Source: an uncultured Haliea sp.
GTDB taxonomy: Bacteria > Pseudomonadota > Gammaproteobacteria > Pseudomonadales > Halieaceae
Direction: 5' to 3'
Assembly (NCBI GenBank): GCA_913061115.1
Contig: CAJXTK010000010.1
Location: 1-39,222 of the forward strand
DNA length: 39,222 nucleotides
The position numbers were made by a program, and so were the translations under genes. Positions 19,448-27,550 of this stretch are shown piece by piece (position 1 is the first letter of the stretch; each line of letters begins with the position of its first letter). The notes under the pieces are model-generated. The model had not been told where the DNA came from and did no database searches. It saw nothing but the letters and a program-made list of their open reading frames with translations.

Positions 19448-20317
19448 TCAGGCGCCGTCTGTCAGATAGTTGAGCGCCACGCCGACAAAGATCGTCATGC
19501 CCACCCAGTTGTTATGCAGGAAGGCCCTGAAACATTCATCCGCCTTGCGTTCGCGGATCAGGTATTGGTGATAGCCAAACAGCGCGGCAGATACGACCAG
19601 CGATGCGTTGTAGTAGAGGCCCAGTCCGAATGCCTGGCCCGCGAGGTAAAGACATATCAGGCTGGACACCTGCAGCACCGCAATCATGAGGCGGTCGTAC
19701 TGGCCAAATAATATGGCTGTAGACTTTATGCCTATTTTGAGGTCATCCTCTCGGTCTACCATGGCGTAGGCTGTATCGTAGGCCATGGTCCAGAGCAGGT
19801 TTCCCAGATAGACCAGCCATAGCGCGGGAGGCAGGGCACCACTTTGGGCAGCGAAGGCCATCGGAATACTCCAGGAAAATGCGGCGCCCAATACCAGTTG
19901 CGGTAATTGCATGTAGCGTTTCATAAACGGGTAGCTGGAGGCCAGTACCACCGCACCAACGGAGAGTATGACAGTCAATCGGTTGGTAAGCAGCACCAGT
20001 ATGAACGCGAGCAGCATCAGCGCCACAAATAGGGCTATCGCTTCGCGAACAGTGATTTCCCCGGTCACCAGTGGTCGAGTATTGGTGCGCGCTACCGCAC
20101 CGTCTAGATTCCGGTCAGCGAGGTCATTGATGATGCAACCGGCGGAGCGGGCAAGAAAGGTGCCGATCAGAAAAATAGCCAATAGTGCGTAGTCAGGCAC
20201 ACCTTGCGCCGCGAGCCAAAGAGCCCAAAGGGCGGGCCACAGCAGGAGTAGGGTGCCGATCGGCTTATCAAAGCGAATCAGTTGCAGCAGTGCATGCGTT
20301 TTGGGTGAGGTTGCCAT
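19448..20317 (-). CDS. ubiA: 4-hydroxybenzoate polyprenyltransferase
   Basis: UbiA attaches the polyprenyl tail to 4-hydroxybenzoate in ubiquinone synthesis and is an inner-membrane protein with about nine helices. The protein is 289 residues (E. coli 290). The first Asp-rich motif is Asn-Asp-Leu-Ala-Asp-Arg-Asn-Leu-Asp (64-72), followed by Arg-Thr-Asn-Thr-Arg-Pro-Leu; the second is Asp-Thr-Ala-Tyr-Ala-Met-Val-Asp-Arg-Glu-Asp-Asp (181-192). Both coordinate magnesium and the diphosphate. It follows ubiC by 33 bases on the same strand, so substrate synthesis and prenylation are encoded together as in E. coli and Pseudomonas. Confidence 0.97.
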   Translation of the reverse strand: MATSPKTHALLQLIRFDKPIGTLLLLWPALWALWLAAQGVPDYALLAIFLIGTFLARSAGCIINDLADRNLDGAVARTNTRPLVTGEITVREAIALFVALMLLAFILVLLTNRLTVILSVGAVVLASSYPFMKRYMQLPQLVLGAAFSWSIPMAFAAQSGALPPALWLVYLGNLLWTMAYDTAYAMVDREDDLKIGIKSTAILFGQYDRLMIAVLQVSSLICLYLAGQAFGLGLYYNASLVVSAALFGYHQYLIRERKADECFRAFLHNNWVGMTIFVGVALNYLTDGA

Positions 20318-20350
20318 TGAAACCTATTGCGGCATAGTAAACGGCGTAGC

Positions 20351-21004
20351 TTACTGGGTTAGCGACATAAATGCAGTGCTGACCTTGCCGCGCTGTGTGC
20401 GATGCATCGAAGGTGCAGCTCTCCAAGGGGTGAAAGTCTTCAGAAAAACCTCGCTTACCATCAGCTTTTTCCCGTTGATCTCGAAACGACAGCGACGCCC
20501 CCAGGCGAGCCCGGATTGGCGGAGGTCTTCTGGCAGGTAGTGACTGTTTCCCGGCATGTGCGAAAGTTCAAAGGGATAGCGGTGCATGCCGGGATGCTTA
20601 AATAAAAAGGCCCCTAGCGATTTATTCTGTAACCGTCGCAGGTGCGCCAGGCTGCCATTCAGGCTTGTAATGGGAAAGATGCTACGGGCAAATACTACAG
20701 CGTTGTCATCCAATAATAGAGCGACCTCGCGCACCAGCGCGACCTGTCTGGGAGGTAGGCCTAATAACCGGCGCTCGGAAAGTAGCGGTACCTCCCACCC
20801 CTGATACAATCGCGTGACACTGAATTCACCCTGTCCAGACGCTACCAGCCGTGCCGTTAGAGAGCCGTTGTCTGTTAACCACCCGCGCAAACTTGGCGGC
20901 AGGGTCTCACGGTCATAGAGCCCCTCGGGCCGCCAATGGGGCTCAGCGGGTATGCGTTTGCGCCACTGCGGGCGGGGCACCAGTGCGGGATTGGACGGTT
21001 GCAA
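20351..21004 (-). CDS. ubiC: Chorismate-pyruvate lyase
   Basis: UbiC converts chorismate to 4-hydroxybenzoate and pyruvate, the first step of the ubiquinone ring. The 217-residue protein is longer than E. coli UbiC (165), with extra residues at both ends. Conserved parts are Trp-Leu-Thr-Asp-Asn-Gly-Ser-Leu-Thr-Ala-Arg-Leu, Val-Arg-Glu-Val-Ala-Leu-Leu, Ala-Arg-Ser-Ile-Phe-Pro, Leu-Gly-Ala-Phe-Leu-Phe, Trp-Gly-Arg-Arg-Cys-Arg-Phe and Val-Ser-Glu-Val-Phe-Leu, which include the buried Arg and Glu of the active site. Start is TTG at 21004 with AAGGAT about 10 bases upstream; a GTG eight codons later is possible. Confidence 0.9.
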   Translation of the reverse strand: MQPSNPALVPRPQWRKRIPAEPHWRPEGLYDRETLPPSLRGWLTDNGSLTARLVASGQGEFSVTRLYQGWEVPLLSERRLLGLPPRQVALVREVALLLDDNAVVFARSIFPITSLNGSLAHLRRLQNKSLGAFLFKHPGMHRYPFELSHMPGNSHYLPEDLRQSGLAWGRRCRFEINGKKLMVSEVFLKTFTPWRAAPSMHRTQRGKVSTAFMSLTQ

Positions 21005-21090
21005 ACGTATGATATCCTTAATTCGAGTGGCGAGAATGCTTTATCGGGAGTGTGCTTGCAAGAGAGTTGCTGATCCAAATTTCCAGAAGT

Positions 21091-21135
21091 TTGACGAGAA
21101 AAAATCCTTGCACAATTATTGCACAGCCCTATAGT
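21091..21135 (+). promoter_or_regulatory. Candidate sigma-70 promoter(s) for the rubredoxin reductase gene
   Basis: Two overlapping matches lie in the 234-base divergent region: TTGACG (21091-21096), 17 bases, AATTAT (21114-21119), and TTGCAC (21108-21113), 16 bases, TATAGT (21130-21135). Both read towards the gene at 21239 and would give a leader of about 100 bases. They are pattern matches only. Confidence 0.45.
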
Positions 21136-21238
21136 GTTCGGTTTCCAAATTTGTCCATTCTTCCGTTGCTGCAAGGTCTTGTATTTTTTGTTCGGCAAAT
21201 GAAGTCATCCGCAAGCATTATAAAGAGTGAGAAGTAGC

Positions 21239-22609
21239 ATGAGCCAATGGGAATGTATTGTCTGTGGTCTGATTTATGACGAGAAGGAAGGCTGGCCGGA
21301 CGATGGTATCGCGCCAGGCACCAAGTGGGAGGATGTTCCGGAAGATTGGTTGTGCCCTGACTGTGGCGTTGGCAAGGAAGATTTTGAATTACTAAAAGAG
21401 GCACTGGTTGACGATGTGCCCCACCATGAGGAACCTACGGTGGATAAAGTCCATGCGCCGGTGGTTATTCTCGGGACAGGCCTGGCAGGATACGGCTTGG
21501 CCAAGGAGTTTCGCAAGCATGATAGCGAAACGCCGCTTATCATTATTACGTCGGACGACGGCCGCTCCTATTCCAAGCCGATGCTGTCCACGGGTTATAC
21601 CAAAGACCACTCGGCTGATGATCTGGCCCAGTTGGATGCGGGTAGCATGGCACGCCAACTCAAAGCCAGCGTTTGGACTATGACCAAGGTGAACGAACTT
21701 GATACCGAGCATCAGTTGATCAAGGTGGGTGATGCCGAGACTGTAATTCATTACCGAACATTGGTTCTGGCCGTGGGGGCCGAGGTGATCCGTCCCCCGA
21801 TTGAGGGCGATGGGCTGGAGCTCGTCTATTCCGTCAATGACCTGCTGGACTACGCGGATTTTCGCGTCGCCGTTGCCAAGAATGGTGTAAAGAAGGTGTG
21901 CATCATCGGAGGTGGACTGATCGGCTGCGAATACACCAATGATTTGATTAATGGTGGGTTTGAGGTGGAAGCTGTGGATCCTCTTGGTTACTGTCTGCCA
22001 ACGTTGTTGCCCGAACCTGCGGGTAAGGCAGTGCAGACAGCGTTGGAACAGAAAGGCGCGAAGTTCCATTTCGGTCCTTTGGTAACTGCCGTGAACAAGG
22101 CTGAGAAGGGCGTGGTTGTGAGCCTTAATAATGGCGAGACCATTGCCGCCGACATCGTCATTTCGGCAGTTGGTGTGCGGCCTCGAACCGATTTAGCCAA
22201 GGCCAGCGGTATTGTCGTCAATCGGGGTATTGTTACCAACCGCCTTTTAGAGACCAGCGCTAGCCACGTCTATGCGATGGGAGATTGCGCAGAGGTTGAC
22301 GGGCACGTGTTGGTTTATGTCGCGCCTTTGATGGCGGCAGCTAAAGCGTTGGGCAAAACCCTAGCGGGTCAGCCCACTGAGGTCAGCTACGGGGCCATGC
22401 CGGTGACGATTAAAACGCCAGCCTGTCCGGTGGTGGTCGCGCCTGTTGCACGGGGGGCAGAGGGCGATTGGACTATTGTGGCCGACGGCCACAACGTCAA
22501 CGCGCAGTTCCGTGACAGTGGTGGCAAGTTGTTGGGTTTTGCGCTGACCGGCGAGGCCATTAAAGAGAAAATACTCCTGCAGAAAGAATTGCCGCCGATT
22601 ATGGCCTGA
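21239..22609 (+). CDS. Rubredoxin - rubredoxin:NAD(P)+ reductase fusion protein
   Basis: This 456-residue protein joins an electron carrier to its flavin reductase. Residues 1-53 form a rubredoxin with two Cys-x-x-Cys iron ligand pairs, Cys6/Cys9 and Cys39/Cys42. A short linker leads to an FAD domain (Gly-Thr-Gly-Leu-Ala-Gly, 79-84) and an NAD(P)H domain (Gly-Gly-Gly-Leu-Ile-Gly, 224-229), then Tyr-Ala-Met-Gly-Asp-Cys-Ala-Glu, the usual flavin contact. Pseudomonads encode separate RubA1, RubA2 and RubB in the same neighbourhood. ATG 21239 is preferred over the in-frame GTG 21227, because the rubredoxin fold starts there. Partners could be an alkane hydroxylase (none here) or an oxygen/peroxide detoxification path; oxyR is nearby. 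Confidence 0.93.
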   Translation: MSQWECIVCGLIYDEKEGWPDDGIAPGTKWEDVPEDWLCPDCGVGKEDFELLKEALVDDVPHHEEPTVDKVHAPVVILGTGLAGYGLAKEFRKHDSETPLIIITSDDGRSYSKPMLSTGYTKDHSADDLAQLDAGSMARQLKASVWTMTKVNELDTEHQLIKVGDAETVIHYRTLVLAVGAEVIRPPIEGDGLELVYSVNDLLDYADFRVAVAKNGVKKVCIIGGGLIGCEYTNDLINGGFEVEAVDPLGYCLPTLLPEPAGKAVQTALEQKGAKFHFGPLVTAVNKAEKGVVVSLNNGETIAADIVISAVGVRPRTDLAKASGIVVNRGIVTNRLLETSASHVYAMGDCAEVDGHVLVYVAPLMAAAKALGKTLAGQPTEVSYGAMPVTIKTPACPVVVAPVARGAEGDWTIVADGHNVNAQFRDSGGKLLGFALTGEAIKEKILLQKELPPIMA

Positions 22610-22633
22610 CGTGGGGCTCTATGCGCACCGGTA

Positions 22634-23188
22634 TTGTTGGTGACCGATAACGCTGAGTGTCATGTGAGACGTTGGCTGCACGACTTTGTTGTCGGCTTGA
22701 ACCTATGCCCTTTTGCGCGCCCTCTGCTGGGTGCGCCCAATCTGCGTATAGCCGTTTGTGAGGAAAGCCAGATGGCGGGTTTGCGCAGGGTACTCCTGCA
22801 GGAGCTGGATTTACTGCAGAGCAGCACGGAGCAGGATGTCGCGACGACCCTTGTGGTGTTTCCGCGAGCGCTGCAGCCTTTTGAAGACTACCTACAGTTC
22901 GTTGATGAAGCCCAGGACCTGTTGGTTGAATCGGGCCTTGATGGCATCGTGCAGTTGGCCAGTTTTCATCCGCAATATCGCTTTGCGGGAGAGGCCCCAG
23001 AGGCTGCCAGTCACTTCAGCAATCGGGCACCTTACCCGCTCATTCATCTTCTCAGAGAAAGTATGGTAAGCCGCGCATTGGAAGACTTTGCCGATCCCGA
23101 GCAGATCCCAAACAGGAATATTGAAGCCTTGAGTGCTATCGGCGTGGATGAACTGGAGCGGCGCTGGCAGGCGTTATTTCTGCGTTAG
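22634..23188 (+). CDS. DUF1415 family protein
   Basis: This 184-residue soluble protein matches the DUF1415 family, whose function is unknown. Recognisable blocks are Val-Gly-Leu-Asn-Leu-Cys-Pro-Phe-Ala, Ala-Ser-Phe-His-Pro-Gln-Tyr-Arg-Phe-Ala-Gly, Asn-Arg-Ala-Pro-Tyr-Pro-Leu-Ile-His-Leu-Leu-Arg-Glu and Ile-Pro-Asn-Arg-Asn. The conserved Cys, His and Arg residues could form an active or metal site, which is inference. The start is uncertain: TTG at 22634, TTG 22637 and GTG 22640 are in frame and no in-frame ATG or strong ribosome site is present. It is 24 bases after the rubredoxin reductase and likely co-transcribed; it converges with recG. Confidence 0.85.
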   Translation: MLVTDNAECHVRRWLHDFVVGLNLCPFARPLLGAPNLRIAVCEESQMAGLRRVLLQELDLLQSSTEQDVATTLVVFPRALQPFEDYLQFVDEAQDLLVESGLDGIVQLASFHPQYRFAGEAPEAASHFSNRAPYPLIHLLRESMVSRALEDFADPEQIPNRNIEALSAIGVDELERRWQALFLR

Positions 23189-23221
23189 CGCCATTGGTTA
23201 TAACGGACAGCTGAAGCCTAT

Positions 23222-25315
23222 TCAAACTTTGGCAAATTGCTGGCCGGAGCCGGTCCACCGATGAATCAGTGGGTCAGTCCGTTCTGGATAGGATTTACGG
23301 ATAGTGTTGGCAATAACCTGCACCTCGTCTAATAGGTGACTGTGTGCCGGTAGCGAAGCGATCCTGAACTCCAGCAGACCGGTTTGCCGGGTGCCAAGTA
23401 CTTCACCTGGGCCGCGCAGTTCCAGATCTTTCTCGGCAATAAAGAATCCATCCGAACTTTCCCGCATAACAGACAGGCGCTGTTTGCCGTTGGCAGATAG
23501 CGGGGTCTGATACAACAGTACACAGTGGCTGGCTTGTAAGCCTCTGCCCACCCGCCCGCGCAGTTGATGCAATTGCGCCAAGCCAAGCCGCTCGGGGTTT
23601 TCAATGATCATCAGGCTAGCATTGGGCACGTCTACGCCGACCTCAATGACGGTTGTGGCTACCAGCAACGCCAGTTCTCCGCTTTTGAACGCGGCCATTA
23701 TCGCGGCCTTTTCCAGCGGTTTGAGCCGGCCGTGAATTAGCCCGATTGCCAGATGAGGTAGTCCCGCACGTAATTCTGCAGCGGTCGCCTCCGCCGCTTG
23801 TGCCTGCAGTACATCGCTTTCCTCAATGAGGGTACAGACCCAGTAGGCTTGGCGGCCCTCGCTACAGGCGGCCGCGACTCGCGCTACAACGTCCTCTCGT
23901 CGACTGCTATCGATGAGTGCCGTGGTCACCGGAGACCTCCCCGGCGGCAATTCGTCGATTATGGAACAGTCCAGATCGGCATAGGCGACCATGGACAGAG
24001 TTCGGGGAATAGGGGTCGCCGTCATAACCAACTGGTGGGCGCGGCCCTGTTGCGGCGATGCTTTTTTGGTTAAAGCGAGACGTTGATGAACCCCGAAGCG
24101 GTGTTGCTCGTCGACGACAACTAGGCCTAAACATGCGAAGGCCACATTATCTTGAAATAATGCATGAGTGCCGATGACCAAGCTTGCGTCCCCGGAGGCG
24201 ATGCGACCTAAAGCGGTTAACCGTTTGTTGCCCTTGGTGCGGCCGCTTAACCATTCCATGGTGATGTGGAAGGGTTCGAACCACTGACAGAAATTACGCC
24301 AGTGCTGCTCTGCTAATATCTCTGTAGGAGCCATGATCGCGACCTGGCAGCCACTGCTAATGGCCTGCAGCGCGGCACCAGCGGCCACCAGGGTTTTCCC
24401 TGACCCCACATCGCCCTGCACTAGCCGCATCATTGGAACAGGCTTGGCCAGATCAATAGCGATTTCTTGCAGGACATGGAGTTGAGCGTTCGTGGGTGTG
24501 AACGGCAGGCTTGCGAGGAATGCTCCGAGTGCCTCCTTGTTCAGTGGCAGTGCTGGCGCGCCCTCTTCTTGCTGTCGTTCGCGCAGTCGGTGAAGCGATA
24601 GGTTGTGCGCCACCAATTCTTCCAGCGCCAGTCGCAACTGGGCCGGATGTTTGCCTTCTCGCAGTAATTCTTGGGCGGCGTCAGGGGGAGGGGTGTGCAG
24701 ATATTGCAGGGCCTTCGTTAATTCATAGGGGTATTTGCCGCTGGGAGGCAATAACTCATCGACTTGTTCTCTGTGCAGGCGGTCGAGGGCTTGTTTGCAG
24801 AGTTTGCGCCACTGGTTTTGGCCGATACCGGCCGTCGTCGGGTAGATCGGTGTTAGGGCCTCCTCTACAGCGACCTCGTCGTCTTGTAGTACGCGATATT
24901 CCGGGTGGTACATTTCCAGGCCACTGCCTCCGCGACGCACCTGGCCGAAACAGCGCAGTCGACTGCCGGTTTGTAGGTTGTTTTTCTGCGCGGCGCTAAA
25001 ATGGAAAAAGCGCAGGGTCAACGTTCCGCTGCCGTCCTGAATTCGGGCTACGAGGCTGCGGCGACGCCCAAAGACTACATCTGCCGCTCGTACCTCTCCT
25101 TCTATCACTACATCGGCGCCCTCCCTGGCAGCCGCGATGGGGGTGATCCGAGTGCGGTCTTGGTAGCGCAATGGGAGGTGGAATAGGAGGTCCTCCACGT
25201 GCCGAACGCCGTAATCGGCCAGCATGATCGCAAGCTTGGGGCCTACTCCACGCAGCTCCTGCACTGAGATATTGGCGATGCCGTCTATCACCGTATTACT
25301 GAGGCCGCAGGGCAT
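23222..25315 (-). CDS. recG: ATP-dependent DNA helicase RecG
   Basis: RecG reverses stalled forks and branch-migrates Holliday junctions. The 697-residue length fits E. coli (693). An N-terminal wedge/OB domain carries His-Leu-Pro-Leu-Arg-Tyr-x-Asp-Arg-Thr (46-55) and Val-Glu-Gly/Ile-Glu-Gly-Glu-Val. The motor has Walker A Gly-Asp-Val-Gly-Ser-Gly-Lys-Thr (301-308), Ala-Pro-Thr-Glu-Ile-Leu-Ala-Glu-Gln-His, and Asp-Glu-Gln-His (402-405), then Thr-Ala-Thr-Pro-Ile-Pro-Arg-Thr-Leu and Leu-Arg-Gly-Arg-Val-Gly-Arg-Gly. The first 20 bases overlap the end of oxyR. The pair oxyR-recG is also adjacent in Pseudomonas. Confidence 0.97.
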   Translation of the reverse strand: MPCGLSNTVIDGIANISVQELRGVGPKLAIMLADYGVRHVEDLLFHLPLRYQDRTRITPIAAAREGADVVIEGEVRAADVVFGRRRSLVARIQDGSGTLTLRFFHFSAAQKNNLQTGSRLRCFGQVRRGGSGLEMYHPEYRVLQDDEVAVEEALTPIYPTTAGIGQNQWRKLCKQALDRLHREQVDELLPPSGKYPYELTKALQYLHTPPPDAAQELLREGKHPAQLRLALEELVAHNLSLHRLRERQQEEGAPALPLNKEALGAFLASLPFTPTNAQLHVLQEIAIDLAKPVPMMRLVQGDVGSGKTLVAAGAALQAISSGCQVAIMAPTEILAEQHWRNFCQWFEPFHITMEWLSGRTKGNKRLTALGRIASGDASLVIGTHALFQDNVAFACLGLVVVDEQHRFGVHQRLALTKKASPQQGRAHQLVMTATPIPRTLSMVAYADLDCSIIDELPPGRSPVTTALIDSSRREDVVARVAAACSEGRQAYWVCTLIEESDVLQAQAAEATAAELRAGLPHLAIGLIHGRLKPLEKAAIMAAFKSGELALLVATTVIEVGVDVPNASLMIIENPERLGLAQLHQLRGRVGRGLQASHCVLLYQTPLSANGKQRLSVMRESSDGFFIAEKDLELRGPGEVLGTRQTGLLEFRIASLPAHSHLLDEVQVIANTIRKSYPERTDPLIHRWTGSGQQFAKV

Positions 25316-26198
25316 CGATGAGAATATCGATAGCCTCTGGTCGCGGATAACTCACACGCCAGGCTAAGGCGATGCTGCGGCAGGGTGCTGGACTTTCGAA
25401 TGGCCGCACGGCCAGTGCATTGTTCCCATAAGTGGCCTCATTGGCCGCTGACTCCGGCAAGACAGTAATTCCCAGGCCGCTTGCCACCATGTGCTTAAGG
25501 GTTTCCAGAGAGCCGCCTTCTACCACCGTATGGCCCTTCGCGTATTTTTCTCGTATGGCGCGCTGCAGCCCGGGGCAGGCTTCCAACACCTGATCGCGGA
25601 AACAATGGCCCTCGCCCATTAAAAGCACCTGGTGTTCCGCCAAGCTGCTGGCGTTGATGTGTGAGTTTTCAGTCAGTGGGTGGTCTTGTGGGAGTAACAC
25701 GACGAACGATTCATCGAAGAGTGTCCGTGTGACTGTGTCAGTTTCGGTAAATGGCAGCGCTACAAAAATAGCATCGAGCTCCCCACTGCTTAGCTTGACG
25801 CGCAGACTGGCGGTATAGCTCTCCTCGATGAACAGCGGCATGTTGGGGGCCAATTGCTGTAGATGACTGACCAAGCGTGGAAACAGATAGGGACCCACGG
25901 TATAGATCGCACCGACGGAGAGCATACTACCCATTGGATCCTTGCCTTGTTCCGCCAGCAGCCGCAGGTTTTGCGTTTCGCGCAGAACCGTGCGAGCCTG
26001 CTCGACAATAAGCTCTCCGGTGGGCGTGGTGGCCACTTTGTGACGTGCGCGTTCAAATAGGCAGACACCTAGCTCAGCCTCGAGCTTTTTGATGGCGATG
26101 CTAAGAGTGGGCTGACTGACGTTGCATTGCTCAGCCGCTTTGCGAAAATGACCTGATTCGGCCAGTGCTACAAGGTAGCGCAGTTCTGTTAATGTCAT
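25296..26198 (-). CDS. oxyR: Hydrogen-peroxide-responsive LysR-type regulator OxyR
   Basis: This 300-residue regulator activates peroxide defence genes. The N-terminal winged helix-turn-helix contains Gly-His-Phe-Arg-Lys-Ala-Ala-Glu-Gln-Cys-Asn-Val-Ser-Gln-Pro-Thr-Leu-Ser (16-33). The sensor cysteines sit exactly as in E. coli: Cys199 in Gly-His-Cys-Phe-Arg-Asp-Gln and Cys208 nine residues later, so disulfide switching should be preserved. Thr100 (Ile-Tyr-Thr-Val-Gly-Pro-Tyr-Leu) lies at the peroxide pocket. It is transcribed away from the SDR gene with 54 bases between, and overlaps recG, which is likely on the same mRNA. Confidence 0.95.
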   Translation of the reverse strand: MTLTELRYLVALAESGHFRKAAEQCNVSQPTLSIAIKKLEAELGVCLFERARHKVATTPTGELIVEQARTVLRETQNLRLLAEQGKDPMGSMLSVGAIYTVGPYLFPRLVSHLQQLAPNMPLFIEESYTASLRVKLSSGELDAIFVALPFTETDTVTRTLFDESFVVLLPQDHPLTENSHINASSLAEHQVLLMGEGHCFRDQVLEACPGLQRAIREKYAKGHTVVEGGSLETLKHMVASGLGITVLPESAANEATYGNNALAVRPFESPAPCRSIALAWRVSYPRPEAIDILIDALRPQ

Positions 26199-26252
26199 GG
26201 GATCTCGGTCTTGCTAATACAGCCCCTAGTGTAACCAGTGAGTGATTAATAT

Positions 26253-27128
26253 ATGAAGCACAGTTCTGTTCTAATTGTCGGATGTGGCGATATTGGTATT
26301 CGTACCGGTGGACTGCTTATGGCACAGGGTTGGGGCGTTGCGGGTGTGAGGCGCGATAGTTCAAAGTTGCCAGCTGAATTTTTCGCTTATGCAGCGAACT
26401 ATACTCAGTCCGCAAGTTTAGATTTTATAGCGCCGTTAGAGCCGGACTTCGTGCTCGCTACATTTAACCCTGCAGACCGAACTCCAGCGGGCTATAAAGC
26501 GGGCTTTCAAACTGCTATGAGCCATTTGATCTCTGGTCTGGGCTCGCATCGACCGCGACATATCCTGATGGTAAGCAGTACGCGCGTTTTTGCCGAGGCC
26601 CTCGGCGGTTGGGTGGACGAGGGTAGCCCCCTGACGGATGATGATCCTTGTGCTCTGGAAATAATTGCCGCCGAGCAACAACTGCTGACCTCGGGGCATA
26701 ACGCGTCAGTGGTGCGATTTGCCGGTATATACGGCATCCCGGGAAGCCGTCTTATGTTGAGGGTTCGCAGTGGGGAACTCTCTCACTCGGAGCCTGTGAG
26801 TTACACCAATCGCATTCACCGGGATGATTGTGCGGGCTTTCTCGCGCATCTGCTGCAGCTGGTCGATGTAGGGAAAACAATCGAGCCTCTCTACATCGGA
26901 GTAGATGATGAGCCGGCGCCCCGTTACGAAGTGGAAGCTTGGTTGGCAAGAGCAATGGGGTTAGAGGTACGACCACAGCAGAGATTGTCCGCATCAGTCG
27001 AGCAACCCGCGGGGCGCGGCGAGAGTAGCCATAAGCGCTGCCGAAATAAAGCACTACACAACAGCGGCTATCAGCTGATTTATCCCGACTATAAAAGTGG
27101 ATATAACGCGTTGCTTGCTCAAAACTAA
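26253..27128 (+). CDS. NAD(P)-binding SDR-family protein (YeeZ-like)
   Basis: This 291-residue protein has an extended short-chain dehydrogenase / epimerase fold. The N-terminal nucleotide site is Val-Gly-Cys-Gly-Asp-Ile-Gly (9-15), a Gly-x-Gly-x-x-Gly variant typical of the YeeZ group. Ser-Ser-Thr-Arg-Val-Phe takes the place of the Ser strand, but the usual Tyr-x-x-x-Lys is not seen, replaced around Glu-Ile-Ile-Ala-Ala-Glu-Gln. Later blocks are Val-Val-Arg-Phe-Ala-Gly-Ile-Tyr-Gly and Asn-Arg-Ile-His-Arg-Asp-Asp. The substrate is unknown. The gene ends with TAA overlapping the ridA stop on the other strand. Confidence 0.85.
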   Translation: MKHSSVLIVGCGDIGIRTGGLLMAQGWGVAGVRRDSSKLPAEFFAYAANYTQSASLDFIAPLEPDFVLATFNPADRTPAGYKAGFQTAMSHLISGLGSHRPRHILMVSSTRVFAEALGGWVDEGSPLTDDDPCALEIIAAEQQLLTSGHNASVVRFAGIYGIPGSRLMLRVRSGELSHSEPVSYTNRIHRDDCAGFLAHLLQLVDVGKTIEPLYIGVDDEPAPRYEVEAWLARAMGLEVRPQQRLSASVEQPAGRGESSHKRCRNKALHNSGYQLIYPDYKSGYNALLAQN

Positions 27129-27508
27129 AGCGCGAGGATTGCTTCTATTTCAATCTGCGCGTTCTTGGGCAGTGCGACGACCTGCACGCAGGCGCGCGCT
27201 GGAAAGGGCTCTTCGAGGAAGCGTGCCATGACCTCATTAACCACTGCGAAGTGTGCAAGGTCAGTGAGCGAGATATTCACTTTGACTGCATTTTTCAGGC
27301 TGCCGCCGGCCGCCTCTGCTACCGCGCTCAGGTTTTGAAAGGCCTGAACCGCCTGTTCTGTTATATCTTCGGACACCAGCTCAGTCGTGCCAGGCACCAA
27401 AGGGATTTGGCCGGACAGCCATACGGTATTACCGACTTTGACTGCTTGCGAATAGGGACCAATGGCAGCAGGGGCAGCGGGTGTCGAAATGACGGCGCGG
27501 TTACTCAA
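27125..27508 (-). CDS. ridA: RidA family enamine/imine deaminase
   Basis: This 127-residue YjgF/RidA protein hydrolyses reactive 2-aminoacrylate and related enamines produced by PLP enzymes. Family marks are Ala-Ile-Gly-Pro-Tyr-Ser-Gln-Ala-Val, Leu-Ser-Gly-Gln-Ile-Pro-Leu, and the catalytic Arg in Pro-Ala-Arg-Ala-Cys-Val-Gln-Val near residue 105, followed by Leu-Pro-Lys-Asn-Ala-Gln-Ile-Glu-Ile-Glu. It follows spoT by 42 bases on the same strand, the same neighbour as in Pseudomonas and E. coli relatives, and is probably the last gene of that operon. Confidence 0.95.
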   Translation of the reverse strand: MSNRAVISTPAAPAAIGPYSQAVKVGNTVWLSGQIPLVPGTTELVSEDITEQAVQAFQNLSAVAEAAGGSLKNAVKVNISLTDLAHFAVVNEVMARFLEEPFPARACVQVVALPKNAQIEIEAILAL

Positions 27509-27550
27509 GGCGGTTCTCCATTCTATAGGCGGTGCAGGTTGTTTGGGCGC

